NCBI RefSeq assembly: GCF_900021165.1
Contig: NZ_FCOQ01000031.1
Span: 1-64,000 of the forward strand
Source: Paenibacillus phocaeensis
GTDB taxonomy: Bacteria; Bacillota; Bacilli; Paenibacillales; Paenibacillaceae
Direction of reading: 5' to 3'
Length of the DNA stretch: 64,000 nucleotides
This document shows positions 17,822-26,743 of this stretch, piece after piece. Every line of letters begins with the position of its first letter. Position 1 is the first letter of the stretch. The position numbers and the translations under genes were made by a program. Under the pieces are notes generated by a model, which was not told the origin of the DNA, ran no database searches, and saw only the letters and a list, made by a program, of their open reading frames with translations.

Positions 17822-19009
17822 ATGAACATCATCTGGACACTACTACTTCTGGCCTTGAGTACAGGCAGCGGAGCAGCGCCTCAGGAGCAAGTCGCGGGGA
17901 ACGAGCCGGCGAGCCCCATGATGGCATCTGTAGCCCGCACCGTTTCGGCGAATCTAGCGGAAGGACGCCTGGACAATCCTATCAAACCTTCGGAACTGAA
18001 AGGAAATCCGCAGATCGATGCCCCCCTCGTCAAAGGGATTTATGTTACGGCTTATAGCGCCGGGGGATCACGGATGAACCAATTGGTCGATCTCGTGGAT
18101 CAGACCGAGCTGAACTCGATGGTGATCGACATCAAGGATGATCTGGGCTATATCACGTACAAGACGGATAATCCCGAGCTGATCAAATGGGGGAAACCGC
18201 AGCCGTTTATCCGCGATATCGACGCTTTGATGGCCCGATTGCAGAAGCATGATATTTACCCGATCGCCCGGATCGTGGTGTTTAAGGATACGATTCTGGC
18301 CAAGAAGCATCCGGAACTCTCCTTCCGACACAAGGATGGATCGGTGTGGAGCAACGGCAAAGGGGACAGCTTCGTCAATCCGTACAGCAAGGAAGTATGG
18401 GAGTATAATATCGCCATCGCCAAGGAAGCGGCCAAACTCGGCTTCAAGGAAATTCAATTCGACTACGTTCGGTTCCCCGAGGGTTTTGAGAAACGGGCGG
18501 ACAGTCTAACTTATACGAAAAATGAGATGAGCCGCGTCGACGCCGTCTCCTCCTTCGTCAAGTACGCCAAGGAGGAACTGGAACCGTTAGGCATCCGGGT
18601 CTCCGTAGATATCTTCGGGTACGCGGCATCAGTGCCTGCGGCGGAAGGGATCGGCCAGGACTTCGTGAAGATCTCCGACAACGTGGACGTCATTTGTCCG
18701 ATGATTTATCCGAGCCACTATACGACCGGCTGGTTTAACGCCAAGGATCCTGACAAAGCCCCTTACCAGACGATTAAAGGCGCGGTGCAGGATACGCAAA
18801 CGAAGCTCGCCGAACTGGGCGATACGCAGCCGATCATTCGGCCCTGGATTCAGGACTTTACCGCCAGCTGGCTGGGCAGCGGCCATTATATCAAATACGG
18901 CAAACATGAAGTGGAAGAACAAATCCGTGCGCTGAAGGAAATGAACGTGGATGAGTTTCTGTTGTGGAATGCCTCCAACCGTTATACTTCCGGCGTTGCT
19001 TATGAATAA
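17822..19009 (+). CDS. Exported putative glycoside hydrolase (DUF4015/PF13200)
   Basis: A 395-residue exported protein. A signal peptide (MNIIWTLLLLALSTGSGAAP) leads into a TIM-barrel-like DUF4015 domain beginning VKGIYVTAYSAGG. Family landmarks are VIDIKDDLGYITY, IARIVVFKD, EIQFDYVRFPEGF, VDIFGYAA and VICPMIYPSHY. The conserved acidic residues in the DYVRFPE and DIFGY motifs are candidate catalytic groups. It is predicted to act on an extracellular or wall glycan, but no substrate is known. The start ATG follows AAGGGAGAG, and a TATAAT near 17786 marks a promoter. Confidence 0.85.
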   Translation: MNIIWTLLLLALSTGSGAAPQEQVAGNEPASPMMASVARTVSANLAEGRLDNPIKPSELKGNPQIDAPLVKGIYVTAYSAGGSRMNQLVDLVDQTELNSMVIDIKDDLGYITYKTDNPELIKWGKPQPFIRDIDALMARLQKHDIYPIARIVVFKDTILAKKHPELSFRHKDGSVWSNGKGDSFVNPYSKEVWEYNIAIAKEAAKLGFKEIQFDYVRFPEGFEKRADSLTYTKNEMSRVDAVSSFVKYAKEELEPLGIRVSVDIFGYAASVPAAEGIGQDFVKISDNVDVICPMIYPSHYTTGWFNAKDPDKAPYQTIKGAVQDTQTKLAELGDTQPIIRPWIQDFTASWLGSGHYIKYGKHEVEEQIRALKEMNVDEFLLWNASNRYTSGVAYE

Positions 19010-19018
19010 TAAAGCTGC

Positions 19019-19065
19019 AAAGCCATCAAACCCGGGCCCTCCTGCCCGGGTTTGGTTTGGCTTTG
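19019..19065 (+). terminator. Terminator of the DUF4015 gene
   Basis: A long hairpin, AGCC..AAACCCGGG with CCCGGGTTT..GGCT, followed by TTTG. Confidence 0.85.
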
Positions 19066-19104
19066 TACTTAAGTACCTTCTGAGGATCGGAGTAATGTTG
19101 CCTT

Positions 19105-20478
19105 ATGAATCAAACCTATACGTTAAAGCAAAAATACGCTCAATTTCTGCATATCTTGATCCCGATCCTGGTCACCCAGGTGACGATGTCGCTGATGACC
19201 TTCTTCGATACGATGATGTCCGGCCATGCCAGTCCGGCTGACCTGGCGGGCACAGCCATCGGTTCCAGCCTGTGGATTCCGGTACAGACCGGGCTCAGCG
19301 GCATTCTGATGGGCATCACGCCCATCGTTTCGCAGCTGGTTGGCGCCGGCGAGAAGAACAAAGTCGGCTATCATGTGATCCAGGCTTTGTGGTTGTCGGC
19401 GGCTGTGGGCCTGGTTGTGCTGCTCGCCGGAGGATTCTCGGTCTCTCCGCTGCTGAACACGATGAACCTGGAACCCAAGGTCCATCATGTAGCCTTCTAT
19501 TTCCTGGCCGCGATTTCTACGGGAATCCTCCCGTTGTTCGGCTATATCGTATTGCGCTCGTTTATCGATGCGCTGGGTCAAACCCGGATCTCGATGTTGA
19601 TTACACTGATCTCTCTCCCTTTAAACGTGGGAGCCGGGTACTTGCTGATCTTTGGACATGGCGGCTTCCCTCGTCTTGGCGGCATCGGCTCCGGGATCGC
19701 TACGGCCTTTACGTACTGGTGCATCTTTCTTATCGCCTTGTGGATCGTACACCGGCAAGAGCCTTTCGCCTCCTACGGCGTGTTCCGCAAGCTGCACCGC
19801 ATCTCGCTTGCCAAATGGCGCGAGCTGATGAATCTGGGCGTGCCGATCGGCTTTGCCATCTTCTTCGAAACGGCCGTCTTCGCCGCCGTGACGCTATTGA
19901 TGAGCCGGTTCGACACGGTGACGATCGCCGCCCATCAGGCGGCGAACAACTTCGCCTCGACGCTGTACATGATCCCGCTCAGCATCTGCCTGGCGCTGAC
20001 GATTCTCGTCGGCTTCGAGACCGGCGCCGTCCGGCTGAAGGACGCGCGGCAATACGCCGCCCTTGGCGTCGGAACCGCCGCAGCGTTGTCGTTAGCCACC
20101 GCCGTCCTGTTGATGCTGTTCCGTCAAGGCGTCGCACAGCTCTATTCGAGCGAACCTGAGGTCGTTGCGCTGATCAAGCATTTCCTGGTATACGCGATCT
20201 TCTTCCAGATTTCGGACGCGATCGCAACGCCCACCCAAGGCGTCTTGCGCGGTTATAAAGACGTCAGCCCCGGCTTCTGGATCTCCCTGCTGGCCTATTG
20301 GATCATCGGGCTGCCGCTTGGCTTCGTCCTGGCCAACTATACCCCGCAGGGGCCATATGGCTATTGGGTTGGCCTCATTACCGGACTGGCGGTAGCTGCA
20401 GTCTTGCTGCTGTATCGCCTGGTCGTGATCCAGAGAAGGTTCCGCAACCGCCAGGTTCGTCCGGCGGATGCTCCATAA
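19105..20478 (+). CDS. MATE-family efflux transporter
   Basis: A 457-residue membrane protein with 12 predicted spans in two similar halves, typical of MATE drug/cation antiporters. Family features include LVTQVTMSLMTFFDTMMSGH at the start, GILMGITPIVSQLVGAG and the second-half PIGFAIFFETAVFA. It probably exports cationic compounds using a Na+ or H+ gradient; the substrate is unknown. The start ATG follows GGAG at a rather long distance (12 nt). No local regulator is apparent. Confidence 0.9.
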   Translation: MNQTYTLKQKYAQFLHILIPILVTQVTMSLMTFFDTMMSGHASPADLAGTAIGSSLWIPVQTGLSGILMGITPIVSQLVGAGEKNKVGYHVIQALWLSAAVGLVVLLAGGFSVSPLLNTMNLEPKVHHVAFYFLAAISTGILPLFGYIVLRSFIDALGQTRISMLITLISLPLNVGAGYLLIFGHGGFPRLGGIGSGIATAFTYWCIFLIALWIVHRQEPFASYGVFRKLHRISLAKWRELMNLGVPIGFAIFFETAVFAAVTLLMSRFDTVTIAAHQAANNFASTLYMIPLSICLALTILVGFETGAVRLKDARQYAALGVGTAAALSLATAVLLMLFRQGVAQLYSSEPEVVALIKHFLVYAIFFQISDAIATPTQGVLRGYKDVSPGFWISLLAYWIIGLPLGFVLANYTPQGPYGYWVGLITGLAVAAVLLLYRLVVIQRRFRNRQVRPADAP

Positions 20479-20485
20479 ACGTAGA

Positions 20486-20524
20486 GAAGCCCGTGACCGC
20501 TGATAAAGGTCTCGGGCTTCTTCA
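20486..20524. terminator. Terminator shared by MATE and DUF3906-like genes
   Basis: GAAGCCCGTGACC pairs with GGTCTCGGGCTTC between convergent genes, followed by TTC on the plus strand. Confidence 0.75.
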
Positions 20525-20525
20525 C

Positions 20526-20741
20526 TTAGCGCTGTACGTTGCCGGTTGATACTACGTACCCGGCCCCGGGCGCCATCCGTTTCTTCTCCACGAGGGTCAG
20601 CTCCGTAACCACAGGTGCGGGTAATACCTGCTGCTGTAAGTGACCTTCAGCCGCACGAAACGCCTGTTCTTCCCCTTCGGCGGCGATGAGAATGACGAAC
20701 GAACCGGCGGAAGTCTCCGCCTCCAATCGATACAGATACAT
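20526..20741 (-). CDS. Small DUF3906-like protein
   Basis: A 71-residue protein starting MYLYRLEAETSAGSFVILIA, resembling the DUF3906 family of Bacilli. A short beta-strand/helix pattern (EGEEQAFRAAEGHL) follows. There is no signal peptide. Function is unknown. The AT-rich upstream region carries the 52-bp phased palindromes, which may affect its expression. Confidence 0.65.
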   Translation of the reverse strand: MYLYRLEAETSAGSFVILIAAEGEEQAFRAAEGHLQQQVLPAPVVTELTLVEKKRMAPGAGYVVSTGNVQR

Positions 20742-20856
20742 ACGCGCCTTCCCCCCTTCATCCGCTATGCGTTCGATTGTAACAGATGCGGGAGAGTTCG
20801 CCTAGCCTGTGCCGGGCGTACTCTATCGTGCCTGCCTTGCAGGCCTATGTACTAAA

Positions 20857-21031
20857 TATTGCACAATGTGCAACATTTCCGTTGATAAATGCCTTGAAAT
20901 ATGAAGATTGTTGCCTTTAATGCAGCAATTTCGAATGAATTGGGCTTCCAGTGGGAAAATTGTTGTACTTTTTGCATCATTTTGAGCATTACCGCTCAGA
21001 ACAACTCGATCATGTTGCCTGAAATGCAACA
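20857..21031. repeat. Four 19-bp palindromes at an exact 52-bp period
   Basis: Units begin at 20857, 20909, 20961 and 21013. Each follows TGTTGC-N7-GCAACA: TATTGC..GCAACA, TGTTGC..GCAGCA, TGTTGT..GCATCA, TGTTGC..GCAACA. The intervening 33 bp differ between units, although several begin TTTCC. Fifty-two bp is close to five helical turns, so all sites face the same side of DNA. The array fills the gene-free stretch 20742-21082 between pfkA and a small gene. As RNA each unit could form a 6-bp hairpin. Function unknown. Confidence 0.75.
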
Positions 21032-21082
21032 TTTCCCCCTACGAGATCTGCATTCAGACAGTATAAACAACCTACACAACGC

Positions 21083-21118
21083 AAAAAGCCGAGCCGGGAT
21101 CAACTCCCCGACTCGGCC
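21083..21118 (-). terminator. Terminator of pfkA
   Basis: GCCGAGTCGGGG (21117-21106) pairs with CCCGGCTCGGC, followed by TTTTTG on the minus strand. Confidence 0.88.
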
Positions 21119-21136
21119 TGCTTGTCAAAATACAGA

Positions 21137-22108
21137 TTATTGTGACAACCGCGACGCCAACTCGTACAGCTCCATGTTAAACGGCTTCTTCGTGTTGACA
21201 ACCTTCTCGATGTCGGTCAGAATCATCTCGCCGCCGATCATGCCGCAGGCTTTGTTCGATTCGCCGGCGATCAGGCTGCGCACGGCGAAATCGCCGAGGC
21301 GGCTGGCCAGGTTGCGGTCGAACGGCGTTGGCGATCCGCCGCGTTGGATATGGCCGAGCACGGTAGCGCGCGGCTCTACGGAAGGCTGGCGCTGCTTGAT
21401 CGCTTGGACGACGTCCTCGCCGCTGCCGACGCCTTCGGCAACGATGACGATGCTGTGGCGTTTGCCTTTCTCGAAGTTCTGCTTCATGCGGTCCGCCACT
21501 TCGTTCAGATCAAACGGGACCTCCGGTACGAGGATCGTTTCCGCGCCAGCAGCCAATCCGGCATGCAGCGCGATATCGCCGCAATGACGGCCCATGACCT
21601 CTACAACCGAAGCCCGTTCATGAGAGGACATCGTGTCACGCAGCTTGTTGACCGCATCCACCACGATGCTGACCGCCGTATCGAAACCGATGGTGTAATC
21701 CGTAAAGGAGATATCATTGTCGATCGTTCCCGGCAGACCCATCGTTTTGATGCCCAGCTTGCTCAGCTTCTCGGCCCCTTGATAGGAACCGTCGCCGCCG
21801 ATGACGACCAGGCCGTCGATGCCGTGCTCGCGCAGAATCTCCGCGCCCCGTTGCTGGCCTTCCGGCGTTTTGAATTCCAGACAGCGTGCGGATTGAAGAA
21901 TCGTGCCCCCGCGCTGAATGATATCGCCCACACTGCGGATATCCATTTGGAAAATGTCATTATTAAGCAGCCCTTGATAGCCGCGTTGAATCCCGAACAC
22001 TTCCAGGCCGTAGAACAACCCGCTCCGTACAACGGCGCGAACGGCCGCGTTCATGCCCTGGGAGTCTCCTCCGCTGGTAAGCACTGCGATTTTTTTAACT
22101 GCTGACAT
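21137..22108 (-). CDS. pfkA: ATP-dependent 6-phosphofructokinase
   Basis: A 323-residue glycolytic enzyme phosphorylating fructose 6-phosphate. GGDSQGMNAAVRAVVR binds ATP, IGGDGSYQGA is the second nucleotide loop, PGTIDND contains the catalytic aspartate, and MGRHCGDIA and GGSPTPFDR are substrate-binding signatures. The length matches bacterial PfkA (~320). The start ATG follows AGGAGGAATT. It has its own terminator and is not followed by pyk, unlike many Bacilli where the two are paired. Confidence 0.96.
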   Translation of the reverse strand: MSAVKKIAVLTSGGDSQGMNAAVRAVVRSGLFYGLEVFGIQRGYQGLLNNDIFQMDIRSVGDIIQRGGTILQSARCLEFKTPEGQQRGAEILREHGIDGLVVIGGDGSYQGAEKLSKLGIKTMGLPGTIDNDISFTDYTIGFDTAVSIVVDAVNKLRDTMSSHERASVVEVMGRHCGDIALHAGLAAGAETILVPEVPFDLNEVADRMKQNFEKGKRHSIVIVAEGVGSGEDVVQAIKQRQPSVEPRATVLGHIQRGGSPTPFDRNLASRLGDFAVRSLIAGESNKACGMIGGEMILTDIEKVVNTKKPFNMELYELASRLSQ

Positions 22109-22157
22109 GATAATTCCTCCTAATTCGGTTATAAATAAGTGAGCACTGCCCCAATTG

Positions 22158-23237
22158 TTAAAGATGCTTGCGAATCCACAGGCTGTTAGCGAAGAAGAAC
22201 AACCGCATCAGCGGGCTCCGGCGCATCAACCGTTTCGATACCTCGCGGATCTCGTCCTGCTGGCTGACCTTCGGGTCGGATAAATACAAGGCCAGCAAGC
22301 CTTCAATGATCATCCTATGAAACGAGGAAGCCGGCAGCTTCCGGATATCCTGCCGCGCTCCCTCGACGATCAACGTGATTCGGCCCAACATCGTTTCCTT
22401 GTTTTCGTAGTAACTGCAAAAGTTCAAATCCCCGCCAATCTCATCTTCCGCTTGATCGATCAGGTAATCCAACATAATATGTAGGCCGCAGACATGCGGA
22501 AAATAAGCATCGTGGATCGTCTTTGCGCTTCGCTCGTCCAACCCGGCGTGGCTTGCTGCCAGGAACAGCATAAATACCCCAAGGGTCGAACCTGTCGCCG
22601 CCGCGAACTCGTTCCATCTTAAATGCGGGGCGCGATACTCATGGTTCGCCCACCAGCTTAGCAGCTTCGCTTCGCGCTCTTGCGGATCAATATGCTTGTA
22701 CACCTGCAGGTCCGTATAAAGTCCTACGAGATCGACGATGTACGGCATCGCCGCCGAATATCCGCGCAGCTCGGCGATGTGCGTCCGGCACGTCCCGACC
22801 AACCGGTGCAGATAACCGCCGTCGTCCTGCTCCTCACGCAAAGCGTAGTAGTTCTGCAGCTCTGCGTCAGGATTCACCGCATCAAGCATGCTCTGGTGCA
22901 GGAGCCGGAAATCCTGCGGGTCTTTGGAAGTGCTGCGGTCACACAAATTGTCCAAATAATCGCTGATCGTCTGGAATGCAACGATAAGAGGAATCAATAC
23001 ATGGCGCATCGGCAAGTTAGCGGCCGCATAGACGGCACCGCCCTGGCAATGGAACTCTTTCGTGGCGATGCTGGCCAGTGCCTGCCGCCTAAGCTCGGGA
23101 TCGGGAATCGCTGCAGCATCTTCTCTCCAGCGATCCAATTCCTGACGGACATCCGGCAGAATAAATTTATAAACCCGACTCATCAGCCGGAGCGGCTCCT
23201 TCGGGAATTGGTTTCGGCTTTGCTCAAGTTCAATCAA
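22158..23237 (-). CDS. ytpB: Tetraprenyl-beta-curcumene synthase (YtpB, DUF2600)
   Basis: A 359-residue terpene synthase-like protein. The family opening LPDVRQELDRWREDAAAIPD, FHCQGGAVYA, and TISDYLDNLCDR (acidic cluster, candidate metal ligands) are recognisable. Bacillus YtpB makes tetraprenyl-beta-curcumene from a C35 prenyl diphosphate. A class II cyclase able to use such a product is encoded at 61-63 kb here. TTG at 23237 follows GGAGG with seven bases spacing; an internal ATG (MSRVYK) is less likely. Whether the C35 diphosphate supply exists cannot be judged from this window. Confidence 0.87.
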   Translation of the reverse strand: MIELEQSRNQFPKEPLRLMSRVYKFILPDVRQELDRWREDAAAIPDPELRRQALASIATKEFHCQGGAVYAAANLPMRHVLIPLIVAFQTISDYLDNLCDRSTSKDPQDFRLLHQSMLDAVNPDAELQNYYALREEQDDGGYLHRLVGTCRTHIAELRGYSAAMPYIVDLVGLYTDLQVYKHIDPQEREAKLLSWWANHEYRAPHLRWNEFAAATGSTLGVFMLFLAASHAGLDERSAKTIHDAYFPHVCGLHIMLDYLIDQAEDEIGGDLNFCSYYENKETMLGRITLIVEGARQDIRKLPASSFHRMIIEGLLALYLSDPKVSQQDEIREVSKRLMRRSPLMRLFFFANSLWIRKHL

Positions 23238-23328
23238 TGGCCTGCCTCCACTGTGTTGTTAAATACGGCCTATCTGAAAACCATTCTATATTATAATATG
23301 ATCCAACTTTTAGCACAAATAAACAAAA

Positions 23329-23646
23329 TCACAGATGCCTTTTGACCGAGGGCTCCTCCTGGGTCGTGCGGTACCAGATATGCAGGTCGTTGATCTGGCT
23401 GGCCAACTCGGCGATCTCGCCATTGAGGCGGCAACTCCGCTCGAAGTCGGTCTCCTCATTCATTTCCCCCAGCTTGTGTTCGATCGATCGTTCCAGCACC
23501 ATGACCTTACTCGGAATGCGGCCGCGGACCTCCTCCCAGTAGGCGATCATCGCCAGCCGCTCCTCCAGCTCGTATTCATCGAACGGACGCTCCAGCAGCG
23601 GCACGTGGATGTCCAGCCGCTCATCGTATACAAAGCACTCCTTCAT
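23329..23646 (-). CDS. Conserved hypothetical coiled-coil protein
   Basis: A 105-residue charged, mostly helical protein (MKECFVYDERLDIHVPLLER at its start). There are no membrane spans and no motif I recognise. The ATG at 23646 follows AAAGGAGGCGATCCC. It lies upstream of ytpB on the same strand (91-bp gap) and divergent from the MFS gene. Function not inferred. Confidence 0.65.
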   Translation of the reverse strand: MKECFVYDERLDIHVPLLERPFDEYELEERLAMIAYWEEVRGRIPSKVMVLERSIEHKLGEMNEETDFERSCRLNGEIAELASQINDLHIWYRTTQEEPSVKRHL

Positions 23647-23798
23647 CGGGATCGCCTCCTTTAGATCAGTATAATGGATTTTGGTAAATGGAAGGTGAAT
23701 TTTATTGCCGCCCCGGCCTGTGATTTCTGATATACTTGCTAACATACGGACTTTATTGCAAATCACGATTTAACTGCAGAAACGGAGCATCGAATCCC

Positions 23799-24980
23799 AT
23801 GAATCGGAAAACCACGGCCCGCTCAGATATCGGATGGCTGCGTGCCTTTACCTTTACAATATACGGAACAAGTGTCCTTGTTTCCTCCTATTTCCCGTTA
23901 TTTTATGCCCAGCTTGGATTTTCGACCAGCCAAATCGGCCTGCTGTACGCCCTCGGACCTATGATCTCGCTCGTCTCCAATTTGCTGTGGAGTCTGGCCA
24001 GCGACCGCTACCATACGATCAAGAAGATTCTTCTCCTCTTGCTGGTCGGGCAAATTGCATTGACTTTTCTATTATCCGCCTCGACCTCGTTCTCCATCAT
24101 CATGGCGGTCATTACGGTGTTTTACTTCTTCTTCTATCCGGTCTTTCCGCTGTCCGACACAATCGTCATCTCGACGGCCAAGCAGCACGGGATCCATTTT
24201 ATCTCGATCCGCCTGTTCGGCTCGTTCGGATTTGCCTTCTTTGCCCTGCTCATCGGTTATGTGCTGACCCGGGTTGGCTCCTCCAATACGATGTGGGTCT
24301 CGATCGCCATCGCCGGACTCGCGCTGGTGTTCATTCTGTTCGTGAAGGACCAACCCACATCCGTGGCCAAAATGGACCTGTCAGGCATTTGGGCGATCCT
24401 GCGGCAGAAAGAGCTGCTCTGGTTCTTCGGCTGCGTCTTCTGTCTCGCGATCGGCATGCGGATGAACGAAGCGTTCATCTCCATCAGCTTGAAGGAGCTT
24501 GGCGCGAGCGAAAATCTGATCGGCTGGGCGATGCTCGCCTCGTCGTTGTCGGAGATCCCCGTATTTATCTACCTCAGCTTCCATGGGGAAAAATTTAAGG
24601 AGCTGCCGCTCCTGCTCCTGGCCAGCCTGCTGTTCGCCATCCGCTTCCTGCTGATGGGACTGACCGGATCGGCTTACGGGATCCTCGCCATCCAGGCCAT
24701 GCACGGCGTGACGTTCGGCATTTTCTATGTCACGGCCATCCGCATGCTCACCCGGTTGATTCCCGATGAATTCCGGGCGACCGGCATGGCCTTGTACACC
24801 ATCGTCTGGTCCAGCTTGGCCGGGCTGCTCAGCGGCACCTTCGGCGGCGTCATGTTCGAAGAACTGGGCCGGCATCCATTCTACCTGACGGCGATGAGCG
24901 CTGCATTGATCGCGTTTATCGGATTTGCCAGCCGTTATTTTCAGAAGGGGCCCGGAGAGAACACCCCAGCGAAATTCTAA
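23799..24980 (+). CDS. MFS transporter (PPP/HcaT-like)
   Basis: A 393-residue, 12-span transporter. The arrangement (YGTSVLVSSYFPLFYAQLGFS, then GPMISLVSNLLWSLASDRY) matches the 3-phenylpropionate permease-like branch of the major facilitator superfamily. A second-half ISLKELGASENLIGWAMLAS follows. Substrate unknown. The ATG at 23799 has GGAG eleven bases upstream. No catabolic partner genes are adjacent. Confidence 0.85.
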   Translation: MNRKTTARSDIGWLRAFTFTIYGTSVLVSSYFPLFYAQLGFSTSQIGLLYALGPMISLVSNLLWSLASDRYHTIKKILLLLLVGQIALTFLLSASTSFSIIMAVITVFYFFFYPVFPLSDTIVISTAKQHGIHFISIRLFGSFGFAFFALLIGYVLTRVGSSNTMWVSIAIAGLALVFILFVKDQPTSVAKMDLSGIWAILRQKELLWFFGCVFCLAIGMRMNEAFISISLKELGASENLIGWAMLASSLSEIPVFIYLSFHGEKFKELPLLLLASLLFAIRFLLMGLTGSAYGILAIQAMHGVTFGIFYVTAIRMLTRLIPDEFRATGMALYTIVWSSLAGLLSGTFGGVMFEELGRHPFYLTAMSAALIAFIGFASRYFQKGPGENTPAKF

Positions 24981-25130
24981 CATAAAGCCTAATAGTATCG
25001 AGGCGAAGGGCCCTAACGGCGCTTCGCCTCTTGCGTCTTCTCCCCTGTTCAAAGGACAGGTCTTCCTATATAATAGTTATTATCAGATGATAGTACCTGG
25101 TATTAAATATGAAGAAGCAGGTGAACACGC

Positions 25131-25778
25131 ATGGATTTCGCTTTGTTCCGAGATATTCTGAAGACGCGCCGCAGCATCCGGGAATTTACCGAAGAGACCG
25201 TCAGCCTCACCGATATTGAGGATCTCATCGACTGCGCCCGTTATGCGCCCAGCGACACGAATTCGCAAACCTGGGAATTCATCGTCGTCATGAACGCCGA
25301 TAAAATTAAACAGATTGAGGATTTCACCTGGGAGAGCCTGCATGAAACGGCGGCGCGTGCGGCGGAGCAAGGGCTGGAACGGGAAGCCAAATTGCTGGTA
25401 AAATCTTTTGGTCCTTATGCGACCGCTTTTTCCGGCGCGCCGGCGTTAATTGTATGCTTGTCCACCCCGTATACGTCCAAGTTCCGCGAAAGAATCTTTG
25501 ACCCGATTGCCTTCGTAGCTCCCGAGGTCTGGGAAGAGGAAGGGATGAAGAGCAGCTGTCTGGCTGCCCAGAACCTGATGCTCGCCGCGCATGCCAAGGG
25601 CCTTGCCACTTGCCCGATGACCGGGCCGGTGCTGCTGGCTGAAGAGAAGCTGCGCGAATTTCTCGACATTCCCGCCGACCGCGGGGTGAACATGGTGATC
25701 GCGCTGGGTCATCCGGCAATTTCGCCGAAGCCGGTGCCCCGGAAGGAAATCGCCGATATTTTACGGATCGTTGATTAA
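25131..25778 (+). CDS. Nitroreductase-family flavoprotein
   Basis: A 215-residue FMN-dependent oxidoreductase. TRRSIREFTEETVSLTDIEDLI binds FMN phosphate at the N-terminus, SDTNSQTWEF is the substrate loop, and CLAAQNLMLAAHAKGLATCPM and ALGHPA are family signatures. It probably acts as a dimer with NAD(P)H on nitro or quinone compounds. The start ATG follows GAAGCAGGTG. The terminator is shared with the convergent truncated gene downstream. Confidence 0.9.
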   Translation: MDFALFRDILKTRRSIREFTEETVSLTDIEDLIDCARYAPSDTNSQTWEFIVVMNADKIKQIEDFTWESLHETAARAAEQGLEREAKLLVKSFGPYATAFSGAPALIVCLSTPYTSKFRERIFDPIAFVAPEVWEEEGMKSSCLAAQNLMLAAHAKGLATCPMTGPVLLAEEKLREFLDIPADRGVNMVIALGHPAISPKPVPRKEIADILRIVD

Positions 25779-25784
25779 CAAGCC

Positions 25785-25827
25785 AAAGAGGCTCTTTTCA
25801 GCAACGTGGCGAAAAGAGCTTCTTTTA
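25785..25827. terminator. Bidirectional terminator
   Basis: AAAGAGGCTCTTTTC pairs with GAAAAGAGCTTCTTT between two convergent genes. Confidence 0.85.
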
Positions 25828-25835
25828 TCTCGAAT

Positions 25836-26192
25836 CTAGGTCAGACGGCCGTAAGCCTTTAGCGTCTTCAAGTTCTCCACGGTCAACCAGCCGCGCCACT
25901 CCTGTTCTCCGGCCGGGCTTACCGCCGGAAACGTGAGCGCCCAGCCGCCGTCTTCCTGCTGCGTGCTCAGCAACCAATCCAAATGCTTCTCGAGGTCTTG
26001 CTCCGAGACAAGCTTGGCCGCAAAACTGTCCGGCGTTGGTGCATAGTCCAACACCTTGTGAACGTATCCTTGCGCCAGCGGATCGGTCTCGATCCCGTTC
26101 GGGCCCGTCAACCACTCCTCCAGTCTGGATAGATGCGGGGTTGCCCGTTCCAATGCGTCCCGCTCTTTCATGCTCCTCATCCCCTTCTCCAT
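25836..26192 (-). pseudogene. C-terminal remnant of a squalene-cyclase-like toroid protein
   Basis: 118 residues. The part LDWLLSTQQEDGGW and EWRGWLTVENLKTLKAYGRL matches, as far as I recall, the last ~100 residues of larger (about 300-residue) prenyltransferase/squalene-oxidase repeat proteins; QQEDGGW is a QW-type repeat. The N-terminal two thirds are absent, and the frame begins directly at the stop codon of the upstream VOC gene (TAAATG). It has possible starts at 26192 or 26171 with GGGGATGAGGA before the latter, so a short product may still be made. Confidence 0.6.
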
Positions 26193-26615
26193 TTAGGCTT
26201 CGAATATCCAATCCGGATTCCAGACAACCTCCCATAAGTGACCGTCGGGATCTTGAAAATACCCCGAGTACCCGCCCCAAAACGTATCGTGGGGCGGAAC
26301 GACGATCTTAGCTCCCGCCGCCTTGGCCTGCTCCATCACCTGGTCCACTTCCGATTTCGTGGCCACATTATGCCCCAGCGTAAACTCCGTCGAACTTGGA
26401 GCATCGAGCGTCAGGCCGGTGTCATGTGCGATATCTTCCCGCTTCCACAGCGCCAGCTTGAGTCCCGACTGCAAATCGAAAAAGGCGACGGCCCCGTGCT
26501 CGAACTCTTGGCCAACGATCCCGTCCGTCGCCCAGCCGAGGCCATCCCGGTAAAATCGAAGCGCTCTCTCCAAATCCTCCACACCGATCGTTAATACCGT
26601 CACTCTGGGTTGCAT
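26193..26615 (-). CDS. VOC/glyoxalase-family protein
   Basis: A 140-residue protein with two beta-alpha-beta-beta-beta modules. VTVLTIGVEDLERALRFYRDGLGW is the typical opening, FTLGHNVATKSEVDQVMEQAKAAGA links the modules, and YSGYFQDPDGHLWEVVWNPDW carries the terminal metal-ligand glutamate. Members are lyases, dioxygenases or drug-binding proteins; this one has no assigned substrate. The ATG at 26615 follows AGGAGGGGG. The downstream truncated gene starts at its stop codon. Confidence 0.85.
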   Translation of the reverse strand: MQPRVTVLTIGVEDLERALRFYRDGLGWATDGIVGQEFEHGAVAFFDLQSGLKLALWKREDIAHDTGLTLDAPSSTEFTLGHNVATKSEVDQVMEQAKAAGAKIVVPPHDTFWGGYSGYFQDPDGHLWEVVWNPDWIFEA

Positions 26616-26653
26616 TCCTATACCCCCTCCTGAATTCGTCATTCAAATGTATA

Positions 26654-26684
26654 CAAAAAAACACAGCCCTATAAAGAGCTGTGC
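26654..26684 (-). terminator. Terminator of the cold-shock gene
   Basis: GCACAGC..GCTGTG hairpin with a run of seven T on the minus strand. Confidence 0.8.
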
Positions 26685-26743
26685 CTTTCATTATCGCGCT
26701 TGGAACCAAACTTTATAAGTGATCCGTATAAACGGAAGTGATC

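Noticed and set aside
20857-21031. CRISPR-like array of short repeats with 33-bp spacers
   Set aside because: Repeats are only 19 bp, differ between units, and number four; no cas genes are in the window. Treated as phased palindromes instead.
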